Positions 44,423 through 53,701 of a stretch of DNA of 64,000 nucleotides are shown here, piece after piece (positions within the stretch are counted from its first letter, which is position 1; each line of letters opens with the position of its first letter). Source of the stretch: AC2028 sp002373595 (lineage in GTDB: Bacteria; Bacillota; Clostridia; Lachnospirales; Lachnospiraceae). Position numbers and translations under genes: made by a program. Under the pieces are notes generated by a model. That model saw only the letters and a list, made by a program, of their open reading frames with translations. It was not told where the DNA came from and searched no databases. Where the stretch lies: assembly GCA_946616365.1 (NCBI GenBank), contig CAMOIX010000001.1, positions 62,001 through 126,000 on the forward strand, given 5' to 3'.

Positions 44423-44959
44423 ATGCCCACATGGAAATCGAGAGGACTAAGAGGCAGTGCTCTCGAGGAGATGATCAACAAAACAAACGAAAAATATCAT
44501 GAGATGGGACTTGCTCTCATCCAAAAGATCCCCACGCCCATAACTCCCATAAATATTGACAAATCAACCAGACAGATAACACTCGCATACTTCGATCAGA
44601 AGAGTACTGTAGACTATATAGGTGCGGTGCAGGGCATCCCCGTTTGCTTTGATGCCAAGGAGTGCGCTACGGATACTTTCGCTCTTCAGAATATCCACGA
44701 TCATCAGGTCAGGTTCATGGAGGACTTTGAGAAGCAGGGCGGAATATCATTCTTTCTCATATATTTCAAAGAGAGAGAAGAGTTCTACTACCTGCCTCTT
44801 GAGATGCTCCTCTTTTTCTGGAACAGAGCTAAGGAGGGCGGCAGGAAAAGTTTCAGATATGATGAGCTCAATCCGGACTATATATTACCTACAGTAAGCG
44901 GCATCATGGTCCCGTATCTGGAGATCCTCAAAGTGGACTTGCAGGACAGAGATGAATAA
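44423..44959 (+). CDS. recU: Holliday junction resolvase RecU
   Basis: RecU cuts Holliday junctions in Firmicutes in place of RuvC, working with RuvAB. The 178-residue protein has the expected RGLRGSALEEMIN N-terminus, the nuclease core STVDYIGAVQG followed by FDAKEC (Asp and Glu-x-Lys-type residues), and FFLIYFKEREEFYYLPLE (landmark). The partners ruvAB are at 10759–12406. Confidence 0.9.
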   Translation: MPTWKSRGLRGSALEEMINKTNEKYHEMGLALIQKIPTPITPINIDKSTRQITLAYFDQKSTVDYIGAVQGIPVCFDAKECATDTFALQNIHDHQVRFMEDFEKQGGISFFLIYFKEREEFYYLPLEMLLFFWNRAKEGGRKSFRYDELNPDYILPTVSGIMVPYLEILKVDLQDRDE

Positions 44960-44963
44960 ATAC

Positions 44964-45016
44964 TTGCAAAAAGAAATTCACTATGCTATCATAGTATCGT
45001 GTTAACGCGTTAGCAC
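44964..45016 (+). promoter_or_regulatory. his operon promoter with palindromic operator
   Basis: −35 TTGCAA (44964–44969), a 17-bp spacer and −10 TATCAT (44987–44992). Directly at the expected transcription start is an 18-bp palindrome, GTGTTAACGCGTTAGCAC (44999–45016), with 16 of 18 positions symmetric. The placement suits a repressor operator. The leader is too short (about 50 nt) for a T-box. Confidence 0.75.
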
Positions 45017-45049
45017 AGTAAAGTAGAAAGAGACAAACGGAGAAAGTAT

Positions 45050-46198
45050 ATGAAAAAGGATTACGATATAGCGCTCCTTCACACACCCGACGGCGTAAGG
45101 GATTATTACAACGGAGAGCTTAAGTTAAGAAAGAACATCGAGAAAGGCATCAGCTCCATAGCGGAGAGCTTCGGGTATGATGAGCTTAGGACACCCACCT
45201 TTGAATTCTTCGATGTATTTGCCAAAGAGATCGGAACCACTCCGAGTAAGGATCTCTTCAAATTCTTCGATAAGGACAATAATACTCTGGTCCTTCGCCC
45301 TGACTTTACGCCCTCCGTTGCCAGATGTGCAGCTAAATATTTCATACCGGGTGATAAATGTGAGAGCCCGGTAAGACTCTATTATAAAGGCAGCGTATAT
45401 TCACATACTCATGCTCTCATGGGAGGGCTCGAGGAATCAGGTGAGATAGGCGCCGAGCTCATAGGCTGTCCCGATGCATATGCGGACGGTGAAGTCCTCG
45501 CCCTTCTCATAGAATCACTCAAAGCAAGCGGACTTGATGATTTCAGGATCAGTATAGGACATATAGATTACTTCAGAGGTCTCTGCGAGGATGCGGGCTT
45601 AGGCGATACAGACGAAGAGCATTTGAGAGAACTCATATCCGGCAAGAATACTGTAGCAGCCGGTTCTTTCCTGTCGGAGCTCGGTATCAGCGAGGAAGCC
45701 AAAGAAAAACTCCTTCGTATAGCAGACAGCTTCGAGGATCACGGATCACTTGATAAACTTACAGAGAAAGTAAGCAGTGAAAAAGCCAAAGCAGCCGTAT
45801 CCGGACTCCAGGAAGTATATGAAGTCTTAACAGCATACGGATATGAGAAATATATCTCCTTTGACTTAGGGCTCCTTAGTAAGTTCAATTACTATACCGG
45901 TATCATCTTCAGAGCATATACCTACGGAGTCGGATCTCCCGTAGCCAAGGGCGGAAGATATGATAAGCTCCTTGGGTACTTCGGCAAGGAAGCTCCCGCA
46001 ATAGGATTTGCGATAAGCGAAGATACTCTGACAGAAGCTCTGAGCCGCCTTAGCGATAAGAAAGAAAAACTTTCGGAAGAAAAGACTGTCATCGAATTCG
46101 ACAAGAATGAAAAATCCGCATTTGCAGATGCTCTTAAGAAAGCACAGGAACTTCGCGGCAAAGGAAAGAAAGTCATCCTCTCGGAGGTAAAGAAATGA
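45050..46198 (+). CDS. hisZ: ATP phosphoribosyltransferase regulatory subunit HisZ
   Basis: HisZ is a histidyl-tRNA-synthetase-like protein that activates short HisG and mediates histidine feedback. The 382-residue protein shows the HisRS-type class II core (TPDGVRDYYNGE, LRTPTFEFFDVF, VLRPDFTPSVARCAAKYF, YYTGIIFRAYTYG, KGGRYDKLL) but lacks the anticodon-binding domain. GGAG lies before the ATG. First gene of a compact his operon; its stop overlaps hisG. Confidence 0.95.
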   Translation: MKKDYDIALLHTPDGVRDYYNGELKLRKNIEKGISSIAESFGYDELRTPTFEFFDVFAKEIGTTPSKDLFKFFDKDNNTLVLRPDFTPSVARCAAKYFIPGDKCESPVRLYYKGSVYSHTHALMGGLEESGEIGAELIGCPDAYADGEVLALLIESLKASGLDDFRISIGHIDYFRGLCEDAGLGDTDEEHLRELISGKNTVAAGSFLSELGISEEAKEKLLRIADSFEDHGSLDKLTEKVSSEKAKAAVSGLQEVYEVLTAYGYEKYISFDLGLLSKFNYYTGIIFRAYTYGVGSPVAKGGRYDKLLGYFGKEAPAIGFAISEDTLTEALSRLSDKKEKLSEEKTVIEFDKNEKSAFADALKKAQELRGKGKKVILSEVKK

Positions 46199-46839
46199 AC
46201 TCAAATGATTATATAACTTTCGCGCTCGGCAAAGGGCGGCTTAGCTCCAAGACAATGGAACTCCTCTCACAGATAGGTATAGAATGTGAGGAGATGAAGG
46301 ATAAGGACTCGAGGAAGCTTATCTTTACGAATGAGGAAAAGAAAGTAAGATTCTTCCTCTCCAAAGGTCCTGATGTTCCCACCTATGTGGAGTACGGCTC
46401 GGCCGATATAGGAGTCGTAGGAAGGGATACCATCCTCGAGGAGAACCGCAATGTATACGAAGTATTGGACCTCGGCTTTGGCAAATGCAGGATGTGCGTA
46501 TGCGGACCTGAGTCCGCAAGGGATCTCTTACGGCACCATGAGAGGATCAGAGTAGCCAGTAAGTATCCCAATATCGCTAAGGACTACTTCTTTAACAGAA
46601 AGCATCAGACTGTAGATATAATAAAGCTTAACGGAAGCGTAGAATTAGGACCCATAGTGCAGCTCTCCGATGTCATCGTAGATATCGTGGAGACCGGCTC
46701 TACCTTAAGAGAGAATGGACTCACAGTACTTGAGGAGATATGTTCTCTCTCAGCCAGGATGATAGTTAACCCTGTCAGCATGCAGCTTAAGAATGACAGG
46801 ATCAAAGAGATAGTAGAGAAACTGAAAGGATTATTATGA
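46195..46839 (+). CDS. hisG: ATP phosphoribosyltransferase catalytic subunit, short form
   Basis: HisG makes N1-phosphoribosyl-ATP, the committed step of histidine synthesis. At 214 residues it is the short form that requires HisZ, encoded just upstream. Motifs: ALGKGRLSSKTMELL at the N-terminus, the PRPP loop IVETGSTLRENGL, and VEYGSADIGVVGRD. It lacks the C-terminal histidine-binding domain of long HisG. The start overlaps hisZ and the stop overlaps hisD. Confidence 0.96.
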   Translation: MNSNDYITFALGKGRLSSKTMELLSQIGIECEEMKDKDSRKLIFTNEEKKVRFFLSKGPDVPTYVEYGSADIGVVGRDTILEENRNVYEVLDLGFGKCRMCVCGPESARDLLRHHERIRVASKYPNIAKDYFFNRKHQTVDIIKLNGSVELGPIVQLSDVIVDIVETGSTLRENGLTVLEEICSLSARMIVNPVSMQLKNDRIKEIVEKLKGLL

Positions 46840-48125
46840 AAAAGATAAAGTTAACCGCAGAATCAAAGAAAAACATAACTGACTCACTCCTTAAGAGGAG
46901 CCCCTCGCAGTACGGAGAATATGAGAAGACCGTTCAGGAGATATTAAACTCGGTAAGAGAGCGCGGAGACGAAGCCGTATTTGATTATACCGAGAAGTTC
47001 GACGGATACAGACCTACTCCCGCATCCATAGTCGTAACCGGAGCAGAGATCGATGCTGCATATAAGGAACTCGATCAGGATCTCGTAGATGTATTAAAGC
47101 AGGCCGCAGCCAATATAAGGAGTTTTCACGAGAAACAGGTTCGTAACTCCTGGATGAATACTGAGGAGGACGGCAAGATCCTCGGCATGAAAATCACTCC
47201 CATTGAGCGTGTCGGAGTATATGTCCCCGGAGGAAAGGCCGCATATCCCAGTTCAGTCCTCATGAATATCATCCCTGCCAAAGTTGCCGGAGTACCCGAG
47301 ATCTATATGACCACACCTCCCGGCAAGGACGGCAGGGTAAATCCCGCAACACTCGTAGCAGCTGATATAGCAGGTGCTGATAAGATATTCAAGATAGGCG
47401 GAGCTCAGGCCATAGCAGCATTTGCATATGGCACCGAGACCATCCCCAAGGTATACAAGATAGCAGGCCCCGGCAATATCTTCGTAGCACTTGCGAAAAA
47501 GGCTGTATATGGATTCGTAAGCATCGATTCCATAGCAGGCCCCAGCGAAGTATTAGTCCTCGCTGATGAGAAAGCCAATGCTCACTATGTAGCGGCAGAC
47601 CTCTTAAGCCAGGCTGAGCACGATGAATTAGCCAGCGCTATTCTCGTTACGACCTCTGAAAAGCTTGCAGATGAAGTAAATAAAGAGATAGACGGATATT
47701 TGGAAAAACTCTCAAGGGCTGATATAATTAAGAAGTCCCTGGACAATTACGGATATGCTCTCATCGCTGATGACCTTAATGAAGCGATAGATGCCGTTAA
47801 TGAGATCGCATCCGAGCACTTGGAGATCCTCACTGAGAATCCTTTCGAAGTGATGACCAGGATAAGAAATGCCGGTGCTATATTCCTCGGAGAGTATTCC
47901 TCCGAGCCTTTAGGAGACTATTTCGCAGGTCCCAACCACATACTTCCCACCAACGGAACCGCGAAATTCTTCTCACCCGTAAATGTGGATGACTTCGTAA
48001 AGAAATCGAGCATCATCTACTACTCGAAGGATGCTCTTGAGAAGGTACACAAGGGAATAGAGCTCTTTGCGAGAAGCGAGGGACTCACCGCACACGAGAA
48101 CAGTATCAAAGTAAGATTCGAATGA
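46836..48125 (+). CDS. hisD: Histidinol dehydrogenase
   Basis: HisD catalyses the last two oxidations from histidinol to histidine with NAD and zinc. The 429-residue enzyme carries ERVGVYVPGGKAAYPSSVLM (landmark), IAGPGNIFVALAKK, DSIAGPSEVLVLAD, the zinc/catalytic blocks LLSQAEHDE and ASEHLEILT, and GPNHILPTNGTAKF. It is coupled to hisG by a 4-base overlap. Confidence 0.97.
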   Translation: MKKIKLTAESKKNITDSLLKRSPSQYGEYEKTVQEILNSVRERGDEAVFDYTEKFDGYRPTPASIVVTGAEIDAAYKELDQDLVDVLKQAAANIRSFHEKQVRNSWMNTEEDGKILGMKITPIERVGVYVPGGKAAYPSSVLMNIIPAKVAGVPEIYMTTPPGKDGRVNPATLVAADIAGADKIFKIGGAQAIAAFAYGTETIPKVYKIAGPGNIFVALAKKAVYGFVSIDSIAGPSEVLVLADEKANAHYVAADLLSQAEHDELASAILVTTSEKLADEVNKEIDGYLEKLSRADIIKKSLDNYGYALIADDLNEAIDAVNEIASEHLEILTENPFEVMTRIRNAGAIFLGEYSSEPLGDYFAGPNHILPTNGTAKFFSPVNVDDFVKKSSIIYYSKDALEKVHKGIELFARSEGLTAHENSIKVRFE

Positions 48126-48138
48126 TCAGGAGAATGAA

Positions 48139-48732
48139 ATGGCAGACAAGAGGATAGGAGAAATATCCAGAACTACCAAAGAGACTGATATAAGTGTTAA
48201 GCTTAATCTCGACGGATCCGGGAAAGCTGATATCACAACAGGTATAGGCTTCATGGATCATATGCTCGATGCATTTACGAGACACGGCCTCTTCGATATG
48301 GACTGCACTGCAAAGGGAGACCTTAATGTTGACGGACATCACACAGCTGAGGACCTCGGCATAGTACTTGGCGAAGCTATCGCCAAGGCTGTGGGAAATA
48401 AGAAGGGCATCAGCCGCTACGGATATTTCGTACTTCCCATGGATGAGACTTTGGTCCTCTGCGCAGTGGATCTTTGTGACAGACCGTATCTTGGATTTGA
48501 GTACAGATACGGCGTACCCATGATCGGTGACCTTGATACGGAGCTTGTAAGGGAATTCTTCTATGCTGTAAGCTACAGCGCGAGAATGAACCTCCACATC
48601 AAGGTATTATCAGACGGTAATGCTCACCATGTAACAGAAGCCATGTTCAAAGCATTCGCCAAAGCACTTGATATGGCAGTATCTTACGATAACAGGATAG
48701 ATGGCGTATTATCAACCAAAGGAGCACTTTGA
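48139..48732 (+). CDS. hisB: Imidazoleglycerol-phosphate dehydratase
   Basis: The 197-residue mono-functional HisB (IGPD) dehydrates imidazoleglycerol phosphate using manganese. Metal-binding repeats are GIGFMDHMLDAFTRHGLFD and DGHHTAEDLGIVLGEA in the first half, and HHVTEAMFKAFAKAL in the second. There is no histidinol-phosphatase domain. GGAG precedes the ATG. It lies 13 bp after hisD. Confidence 0.97.
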   Translation: MADKRIGEISRTTKETDISVKLNLDGSGKADITTGIGFMDHMLDAFTRHGLFDMDCTAKGDLNVDGHHTAEDLGIVLGEAIAKAVGNKKGISRYGYFVLPMDETLVLCAVDLCDRPYLGFEYRYGVPMIGDLDTELVREFFYAVSYSARMNLHIKVLSDGNAHHVTEAMFKAFAKALDMAVSYDNRIDGVLSTKGAL

Positions 48733-48733
48733 T

Positions 48734-50056
48734 ATGCTGATCAAGAAATTCGTACCCTGCATATATCTCTTCAATACCCACGCGGTAGCAAATCTTAATG
48801 ACAGGACGATCACAGAGACCGATCCTCTCAGGCTTGTTGAGAAATACTGCTCTGATCATGCAGATGAGATCATAGTATTCGATATGTCCGAAGGCGAAGG
48901 AGACGAAGCTCACGATGCTGCTCTCGATACGATAAGGGAGATAGTACTTAAGAGCGAGATCCCCGTACTCGTTGGAGGCAATATCAACCGTCTCGAGGAT
49001 ATCAAGAAGATCCTCTATACCGGATGCAAGGGATGCATACTCGACTGGGAGAAAGAGTCCAACCGTAAGATGGCAAAGGACGGCGCTGACCGATTTGGAC
49101 GTGAAAAACTCTTCATATCCTTCGCAGATCCCGAAGTGCTCGAAGACACCGCTGCAATGGCCAAAGAGTGCGCATGCGGCATAGTACTCCTTAATACTCA
49201 CAAGATAAGAGAGACTGCGGAGAAGACCGACCTTCCCGTATGCGTTCAGATAAATGATATCGCTCTTAATAAATTCCTTGAGATCTTCGCATATGAGAAT
49301 ATCTGCGGCATCACGGGTAATACCATTAACGGAAGCAGCAGTGAGATATTATCCCTCAAGAGACTCTGCATTGAGAATGATATCCCCGTATCCACCTTAG
49401 AGCCTCAGATAAAGTGGGACGAACTTAAGACCGATGCTAACGGCCTCATCCCCGTCATCGTACAGGACCATATAACAGGCGATGTTCTCATGCTCGCATA
49501 TATGAATGAGAAAGCATACGAAGATACTCTCATGACCGGTATGATGCATTACTACAGCAGGAGCAGACAGGAGCAGTGGCTTAAGGGCGAGACCAGCGGG
49601 CACTATCAGTACGTTAAGAAGATCTGCGCTGACTGTGACAAGGATACCCTACTTGCATTCGTATCACAGGTAGGTGTTGCATGCCATACGGGAGCTATGA
49701 GCTGCTTCTTTAATGAGATAGCTACTGTTGACGGATATGATGAAGCGGCCGCTTCCAGGAAAAGAAGTCAGGGAGACGATTTCTCCATTCTCTCCAAAGA
49801 TTTCGCGACCATCCTCGACAGAAAGGCTCATCCGAAGGAAGGATCATATACCAACTATCTCTTCGATAAGGGTATAGACAAGATCTTAAAGAAGGTCGGA
49901 GAGGAAGCAACGGAGATGGTGATTGCTGCCAAGAATCCTAATCCCAATGAGATCAAATATGAGATAAGCGACTTCCTGTATCATATGATGGTCCTTATGG
50001 CAGAGAAAGGCATCACCTGGAGAGACATAACGGAAGAACTGGAGAACAGGGATTGA
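48734..50056 (+). CDS. hisI: HisF-like pseudo-domain fused to HisI and HisE (PR-AMP cyclohydrolase / PR-ATP pyrophosphatase)
   Basis: A 440-residue fusion. Residues about 228–330 are HisI (QWLKGETSGHYQYVK, CADCDKDTLL, CHTGAMSCF), and 350–440 are HisE (SYTNYLFDKGIDKILKKVGE, landmark; then EATEMVIAAKN), giving steps 2 and 3 of the pathway. Residues 1–225 resemble a HisF/HisA barrel (DEIIVFDMSEGEGDEAH; VLVGGNINRLEDIKKIL). But the catalytic-Asp strand (PCLDV in HisF) reads PCIYL, so this part is probably not an active cyclase. ATG 48734 has GGAG upstream; an in-frame GTG/TTG further up overlaps hisB. Confidence 0.9.
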   Translation: MLIKKFVPCIYLFNTHAVANLNDRTITETDPLRLVEKYCSDHADEIIVFDMSEGEGDEAHDAALDTIREIVLKSEIPVLVGGNINRLEDIKKILYTGCKGCILDWEKESNRKMAKDGADRFGREKLFISFADPEVLEDTAAMAKECACGIVLLNTHKIRETAEKTDLPVCVQINDIALNKFLEIFAYENICGITGNTINGSSSEILSLKRLCIENDIPVSTLEPQIKWDELKTDANGLIPVIVQDHITGDVLMLAYMNEKAYEDTLMTGMMHYYSRSRQEQWLKGETSGHYQYVKKICADCDKDTLLAFVSQVGVACHTGAMSCFFNEIATVDGYDEAAASRKRSQGDDFSILSKDFATILDRKAHPKEGSYTNYLFDKGIDKILKKVGEEATEMVIAAKNPNPNEIKYEISDFLYHMMVLMAEKGITWRDITEELENRD

Positions 50057-51933
50057 GTAGCGCTCTGGCATTAAGCGACGAAGTATTACTGAATATCGAA
50101 AAGCCCGAGAGATACATAGGGCATGAAGTGAACGCGGTCATAAAGGATAAAAACGATGTCCGCGTTCGTTTTTGCATGTGTTTTCCGGATGTGTATGAGA
50201 TAGGAATGAGCCATCTCGGCATCCAGATCCTCTACGGCCTTTTAAACTCATATAGAGACGTCTGGTGTGAGAGAGTCTATTCACCCTGGACAGACCTGGA
50301 CAAAGTAATGAGAGAGAAGAAGATCCCTCTCTTTGCACTTGAGTCCCAGGAGCCCATAAAGGACTTCGATTTCTTAGGTATCACCTTACAGTATGAGATG
50401 TGCTATACCAATATCCTCCAAGTCCTCGACCTGGCAGGTATCCCACCTACCAGCGCAGAACGCATGATGAGTGAGGAAGACTACCCCATAGTCATAGGAG
50501 GCGGTCCCTGCACATACAATCCCGAGCCTATAGCGGACTTCTTTGACATATTCTATATAGGCGAGGGAGAGACCAGATACAGAGAGCTCTTAGACCTATA
50601 CGAGGAGTGCCGGGATAATGGATATTCCAGAGAGAGCTTCCTTCACAAAGCATCCCTCATCCCGGGTATGTACGTCCCCGGTATGCTGGATGTAAACTAT
50701 ACCGAAGACGGCCTTATAGAAGGCTGGTCCCCTAAATATGACGATGTCCCGACTACCATAAGAAAAGAACTCGTAACTGACCTTACGAATGCTTACTATC
50801 CGACTAAGCCAGTTGTCTCATACATAAAGCTTACACAGGATCGAATAGTATTGGAAATTCAAAGAGGATGTATCAGAGGCTGCAGATTCTGCCAGGCAGG
50901 TCAGATATACCGCCCTGTAAGAGAGCGCTCAAAGGACAAGCTCCTTGAATATGCCAACATCCTGTTAGACAGCACCGGCCATGAGGAAATCTCACTGAGT
51001 TCCCTGTCCTCAAGTGATTACTCTGAGTTACCCGAACTATTAAACTCACTAATCGAAGAATGCGGTAAGCGAAAGATAAATATAAGCCTTCCGTCCCTGC
51101 GTATAGACGCCTTTTCTCTCGACGTAATGAATAAGGTGCAGGATGTTAAGAAGACATCACTTACATTCGCTCCGGAAGCAGGTACTCAGAAGCAGCGTGA
51201 TGTCATCAATAAAGGCCTCACTATAGATGATATTCTCTCAGGCTCGCGAGAAGCCTTTAAGGGAGGATGGAATAAGGTTAAGCTCTATTTTATGTTGGGT
51301 CTGCCTTTCGAGACTGATGAAGACATAGCAGGTATAGGAGAGCTTGCCAACGCCATAGCTGCTGAGTTCTTTGAGACAGTACCCAAGGAGCAGAGGACGA
51401 GCGGAAGCGTACAGATAGGTGTATCGACATCCTTCTTCGTACCGAAGCCCTTCACTGCATTCCAGTGGGCTCCTCAGGATACTAAGGACACCTTCATAGA
51501 GAAAGCGTACAAATGCCGTAAAGGCATTGCATCACAGCTTAATCAGAAGCGTATCAAGTACAGCTATCATGAAGCTGATACGAGTGTCCTGGAAGGAATA
51601 CTTGCCAGAGGCGACAGGAAGATATCTTCCGTCATCAGACGTGCATATGAGAAAGGTTGCTTCTATGATGCATGGAGCGACTTCTATGATCACTCGAAGT
51701 GGATGGAGTCCTTCAAAGAGTGCGGCATAGATCCTGACTTCTATGTTACAAGAGAAAGAGCAGATGATGAGATATTTCCCTGGGATATGATAGACTGCGG
51801 AGTAACTAAAGAATTCTTACTCAAAGAATGGAATAAAGCCAAAGCCGGTATAAAAAGCGAAAACTGTGCAGAGCACTGCTCAGGATGCGGAGCTGCAAGT
51901 TTCGGATGCGGCATATGTTTCTCTAAAAGATAA
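50053..51933 (+). CDS. B12-binding-like radical SAM protein (TIGR03960 type)
   Basis: 626 residues. The N-terminal region (about 40–150; CFPDVYEIGMSHLGIQILY) has the B12-binding-like fold of this family. A radical SAM core follows with the cluster motif CIRGCRFCQAGQ (CxxxCxxC) in QRGCIRGCRFCQAG, and the C-terminal end is Cys-rich (CAEHCSGCGAASFGCGICF). These YgiQ-like proteins are common in Clostridia, always with a DUF2344 partner, which is the next gene here with a one-base overlap. The reaction is unknown; RNA or ribosome modification is often suggested. The TTG start overlaps the hisI stop. Confidence 0.9.
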   Translation: MSSALALSDEVLLNIEKPERYIGHEVNAVIKDKNDVRVRFCMCFPDVYEIGMSHLGIQILYGLLNSYRDVWCERVYSPWTDLDKVMREKKIPLFALESQEPIKDFDFLGITLQYEMCYTNILQVLDLAGIPPTSAERMMSEEDYPIVIGGGPCTYNPEPIADFFDIFYIGEGETRYRELLDLYEECRDNGYSRESFLHKASLIPGMYVPGMLDVNYTEDGLIEGWSPKYDDVPTTIRKELVTDLTNAYYPTKPVVSYIKLTQDRIVLEIQRGCIRGCRFCQAGQIYRPVRERSKDKLLEYANILLDSTGHEEISLSSLSSSDYSELPELLNSLIEECGKRKINISLPSLRIDAFSLDVMNKVQDVKKTSLTFAPEAGTQKQRDVINKGLTIDDILSGSREAFKGGWNKVKLYFMLGLPFETDEDIAGIGELANAIAAEFFETVPKEQRTSGSVQIGVSTSFFVPKPFTAFQWAPQDTKDTFIEKAYKCRKGIASQLNQKRIKYSYHEADTSVLEGILARGDRKISSVIRRAYEKGCFYDAWSDFYDHSKWMESFKECGIDPDFYVTRERADDEIFPWDMIDCGVTKEFLLKEWNKAKAGIKSENCAEHCSGCGAASFGCGICFSKR

Positions 51934-52646
51934 TGAGCATATTAAGAGTAAAATTTTCAAAGCGCGGCGCGCTTAAGTTCATAGGTCACCTCGACGTCAT
52001 GAGATATTTCCAGAAATGTATCAGGCGTGCAGGTATTGATGTGGCTTATTCTGCGGGGTTCTCACCCCACCAGATAATGAGCTTTGCTTCGCCTCTGGGT
52101 GTTGGATTAGAGAGCATAGGGGAGTATATGGATATAGAGGTAAATTCATATACAACTCCGGAAGAAGTAAAAGATAAGCTGAATGAAAATTCAGTCCCCG
52201 AGATCAGGATCCTGAAAGTATCGGAACTTCCTGAAAATGCCGGTAATGCAATGGCAAGCGTACGTGCTGCATCATATGAAGTCACCTTCAGTGACGAGTA
52301 CATGCCCGAAAGTTGGAAAGACATAAACAGAAAAGAAGCTTGGAACAGATACTATCAAAGAGATACTATCTTCTACACCAAAGAAACCAAGAAAAGTGTA
52401 CGAGAGATAAATCTAAAAGAAGGCATCTATTCTCTTGAATACATAGAAAGCGACAATAAACTGATCCTGACAGTAGACGCATCCAGCGCAGGTAATATTA
52501 AGCCGGGACAGATAGTTGAAGTCTTCATCAGAGAAGAATTAAACGACGCAGACTACGACATAGACAGACTGAAATTAGCATTGCATATACTTCGTACTGA
52601 GATGTACACAGGCGATGTACAGTTGATACCCCTTAGTGAAGTATAA
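51933..52646 (+). CDS. TIGR03936/DUF2344 radical SAM-associated protein
   Basis: The 237-residue partner of the preceding radical SAM protein. The family N-terminus RVKFSKRGALKFIGHLDVMR and the AGIDVAYSAGFSPHQIMSFASPL block are clear (landmarks). In many Clostridia these are one fused protein or adjacent genes, often followed by rng, rplU and obg; here those are absent. Function unknown. Confidence 0.9.
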   Translation: MSILRVKFSKRGALKFIGHLDVMRYFQKCIRRAGIDVAYSAGFSPHQIMSFASPLGVGLESIGEYMDIEVNSYTTPEEVKDKLNENSVPEIRILKVSELPENAGNAMASVRAASYEVTFSDEYMPESWKDINRKEAWNRYYQRDTIFYTKETKKSVREINLKEGIYSLEYIESDNKLILTVDASSAGNIKPGQIVEVFIREELNDADYDIDRLKLALHILRTEMYTGDVQLIPLSEV

Positions 52647-52656
52647 GGACGTCAAA

Positions 52657-53694
52657 ATGGAAGAGAAGAAACCCAAGAAAAAGTTATCAATGGGACTTAT
52701 CATCGTCATAAGTCTTGCATTAGCCTTTATTGTTACATTATCTCTGTTTTTCTACGAGGATGCTGCCTATCACAGTACGGGACATTCACGCTTTGAGAAG
52801 GAATGTTTCGGTGGAGAGGTCATACAGTATCAAGGCCTGTTCTGGGGCATCACTCACTATGCGCCTATGACAAGTGTGGACGAACCTGTAGCTATTGACG
52901 GCCCCGATATTTATCCTTTAAGAGGCAGAGTCGCTCTGTCCATTATTCTTATATCCGGAGCATCTTGGGCAGTGCTTTGTATCTTAACCAAGAGGTTTAA
53001 ACCCGTACTTATTGCAGCAGGCTCTATAGCAGTTATATACTTCGGGCTTATAGGTATCAGGAAAGGCACCAACGCCTGGAAGAATACACCTAAAGAGGTC
53101 GCATATATCCGTATTACGACTACTGACTTCAGACCGGGAGATGTTACAGCCATTGACTATCCGCAGAAAGTATTATTCTTCTCGAAAGCAGGAATGGACG
53201 GGCAGTACGGATATCTATACAGTGAGAAGATGTCTGCCAATATGATCTCACCTGACAAAGTATCCAAGAAGCAGTTAAAGGCTCTGATAGAAGCCTCGAG
53301 AAATGTTAGGAAAAATACTTACATCCACAAGGACAAGCCGTTCACTTACCGCATAGAAGTATGCTGGAAAACGAATGACGGATACGGATCTGCGAAGGTA
53401 TCGGGATTTGGAGGATATCCTGAAGGATGGGAGGAGTTCATCTCGATAGTAAATGAGATATGCGGAGAGGAGTATTTAAGTAAAACTCCGGACACGCCGG
53501 AGTTTACTGCACAGTGGTTTACTGAGAATTTTGGCATTACCGATGCCGATCTGCCTAATGATATGACTGTGGAGGATTACCTTACGTCCACAGGTATCAA
53601 TCTTAAGACAGTCTCGGGAACATATGACTCTTCGATGCCTTACAGATACAATGCGAAGCGTGCATTGGACATGTACATCGAAAATCTTAAATAA
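52657..53694 (+). CDS. Membrane protein of unknown function
   Basis: 345 residues. There is an N-terminal membrane helix (about 12–33), an extracytoplasmic loop of about 65 residues (YHSTGHSRFEKECFGG), two further hydrophobic segments (about 93–131), and a C-terminal extracytoplasmic domain of about 210 residues with DAxLPNDMTVEDYL-type sequence near the end. No family recognised. ATG 52657 with AAGGA seven bases upstream is preferred over a GTG at 52636 that overlaps the previous gene. It converges on lexA with only seven bases between stops. Confidence 0.7.
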   Translation: MEEKKPKKKLSMGLIIVISLALAFIVTLSLFFYEDAAYHSTGHSRFEKECFGGEVIQYQGLFWGITHYAPMTSVDEPVAIDGPDIYPLRGRVALSIILISGASWAVLCILTKRFKPVLIAAGSIAVIYFGLIGIRKGTNAWKNTPKEVAYIRITTTDFRPGDVTAIDYPQKVLFFSKAGMDGQYGYLYSEKMSANMISPDKVSKKQLKALIEASRNVRKNTYIHKDKPFTYRIEVCWKTNDGYGSAKVSGFGGYPEGWEEFISIVNEICGEEYLSKTPDTPEFTAQWFTENFGITDADLPNDMTVEDYLTSTGINLKTVSGTYDSSMPYRYNAKRALDMYIENLK

Positions 53695-53701
53695 CTGATA
53701 C

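Noticed and set aside
48734..49408. Independent hisA or hisF gene
   Set aside because: The barrel-like region is continuous with HisI and HisE in one frame and lacks the first catalytic Asp.
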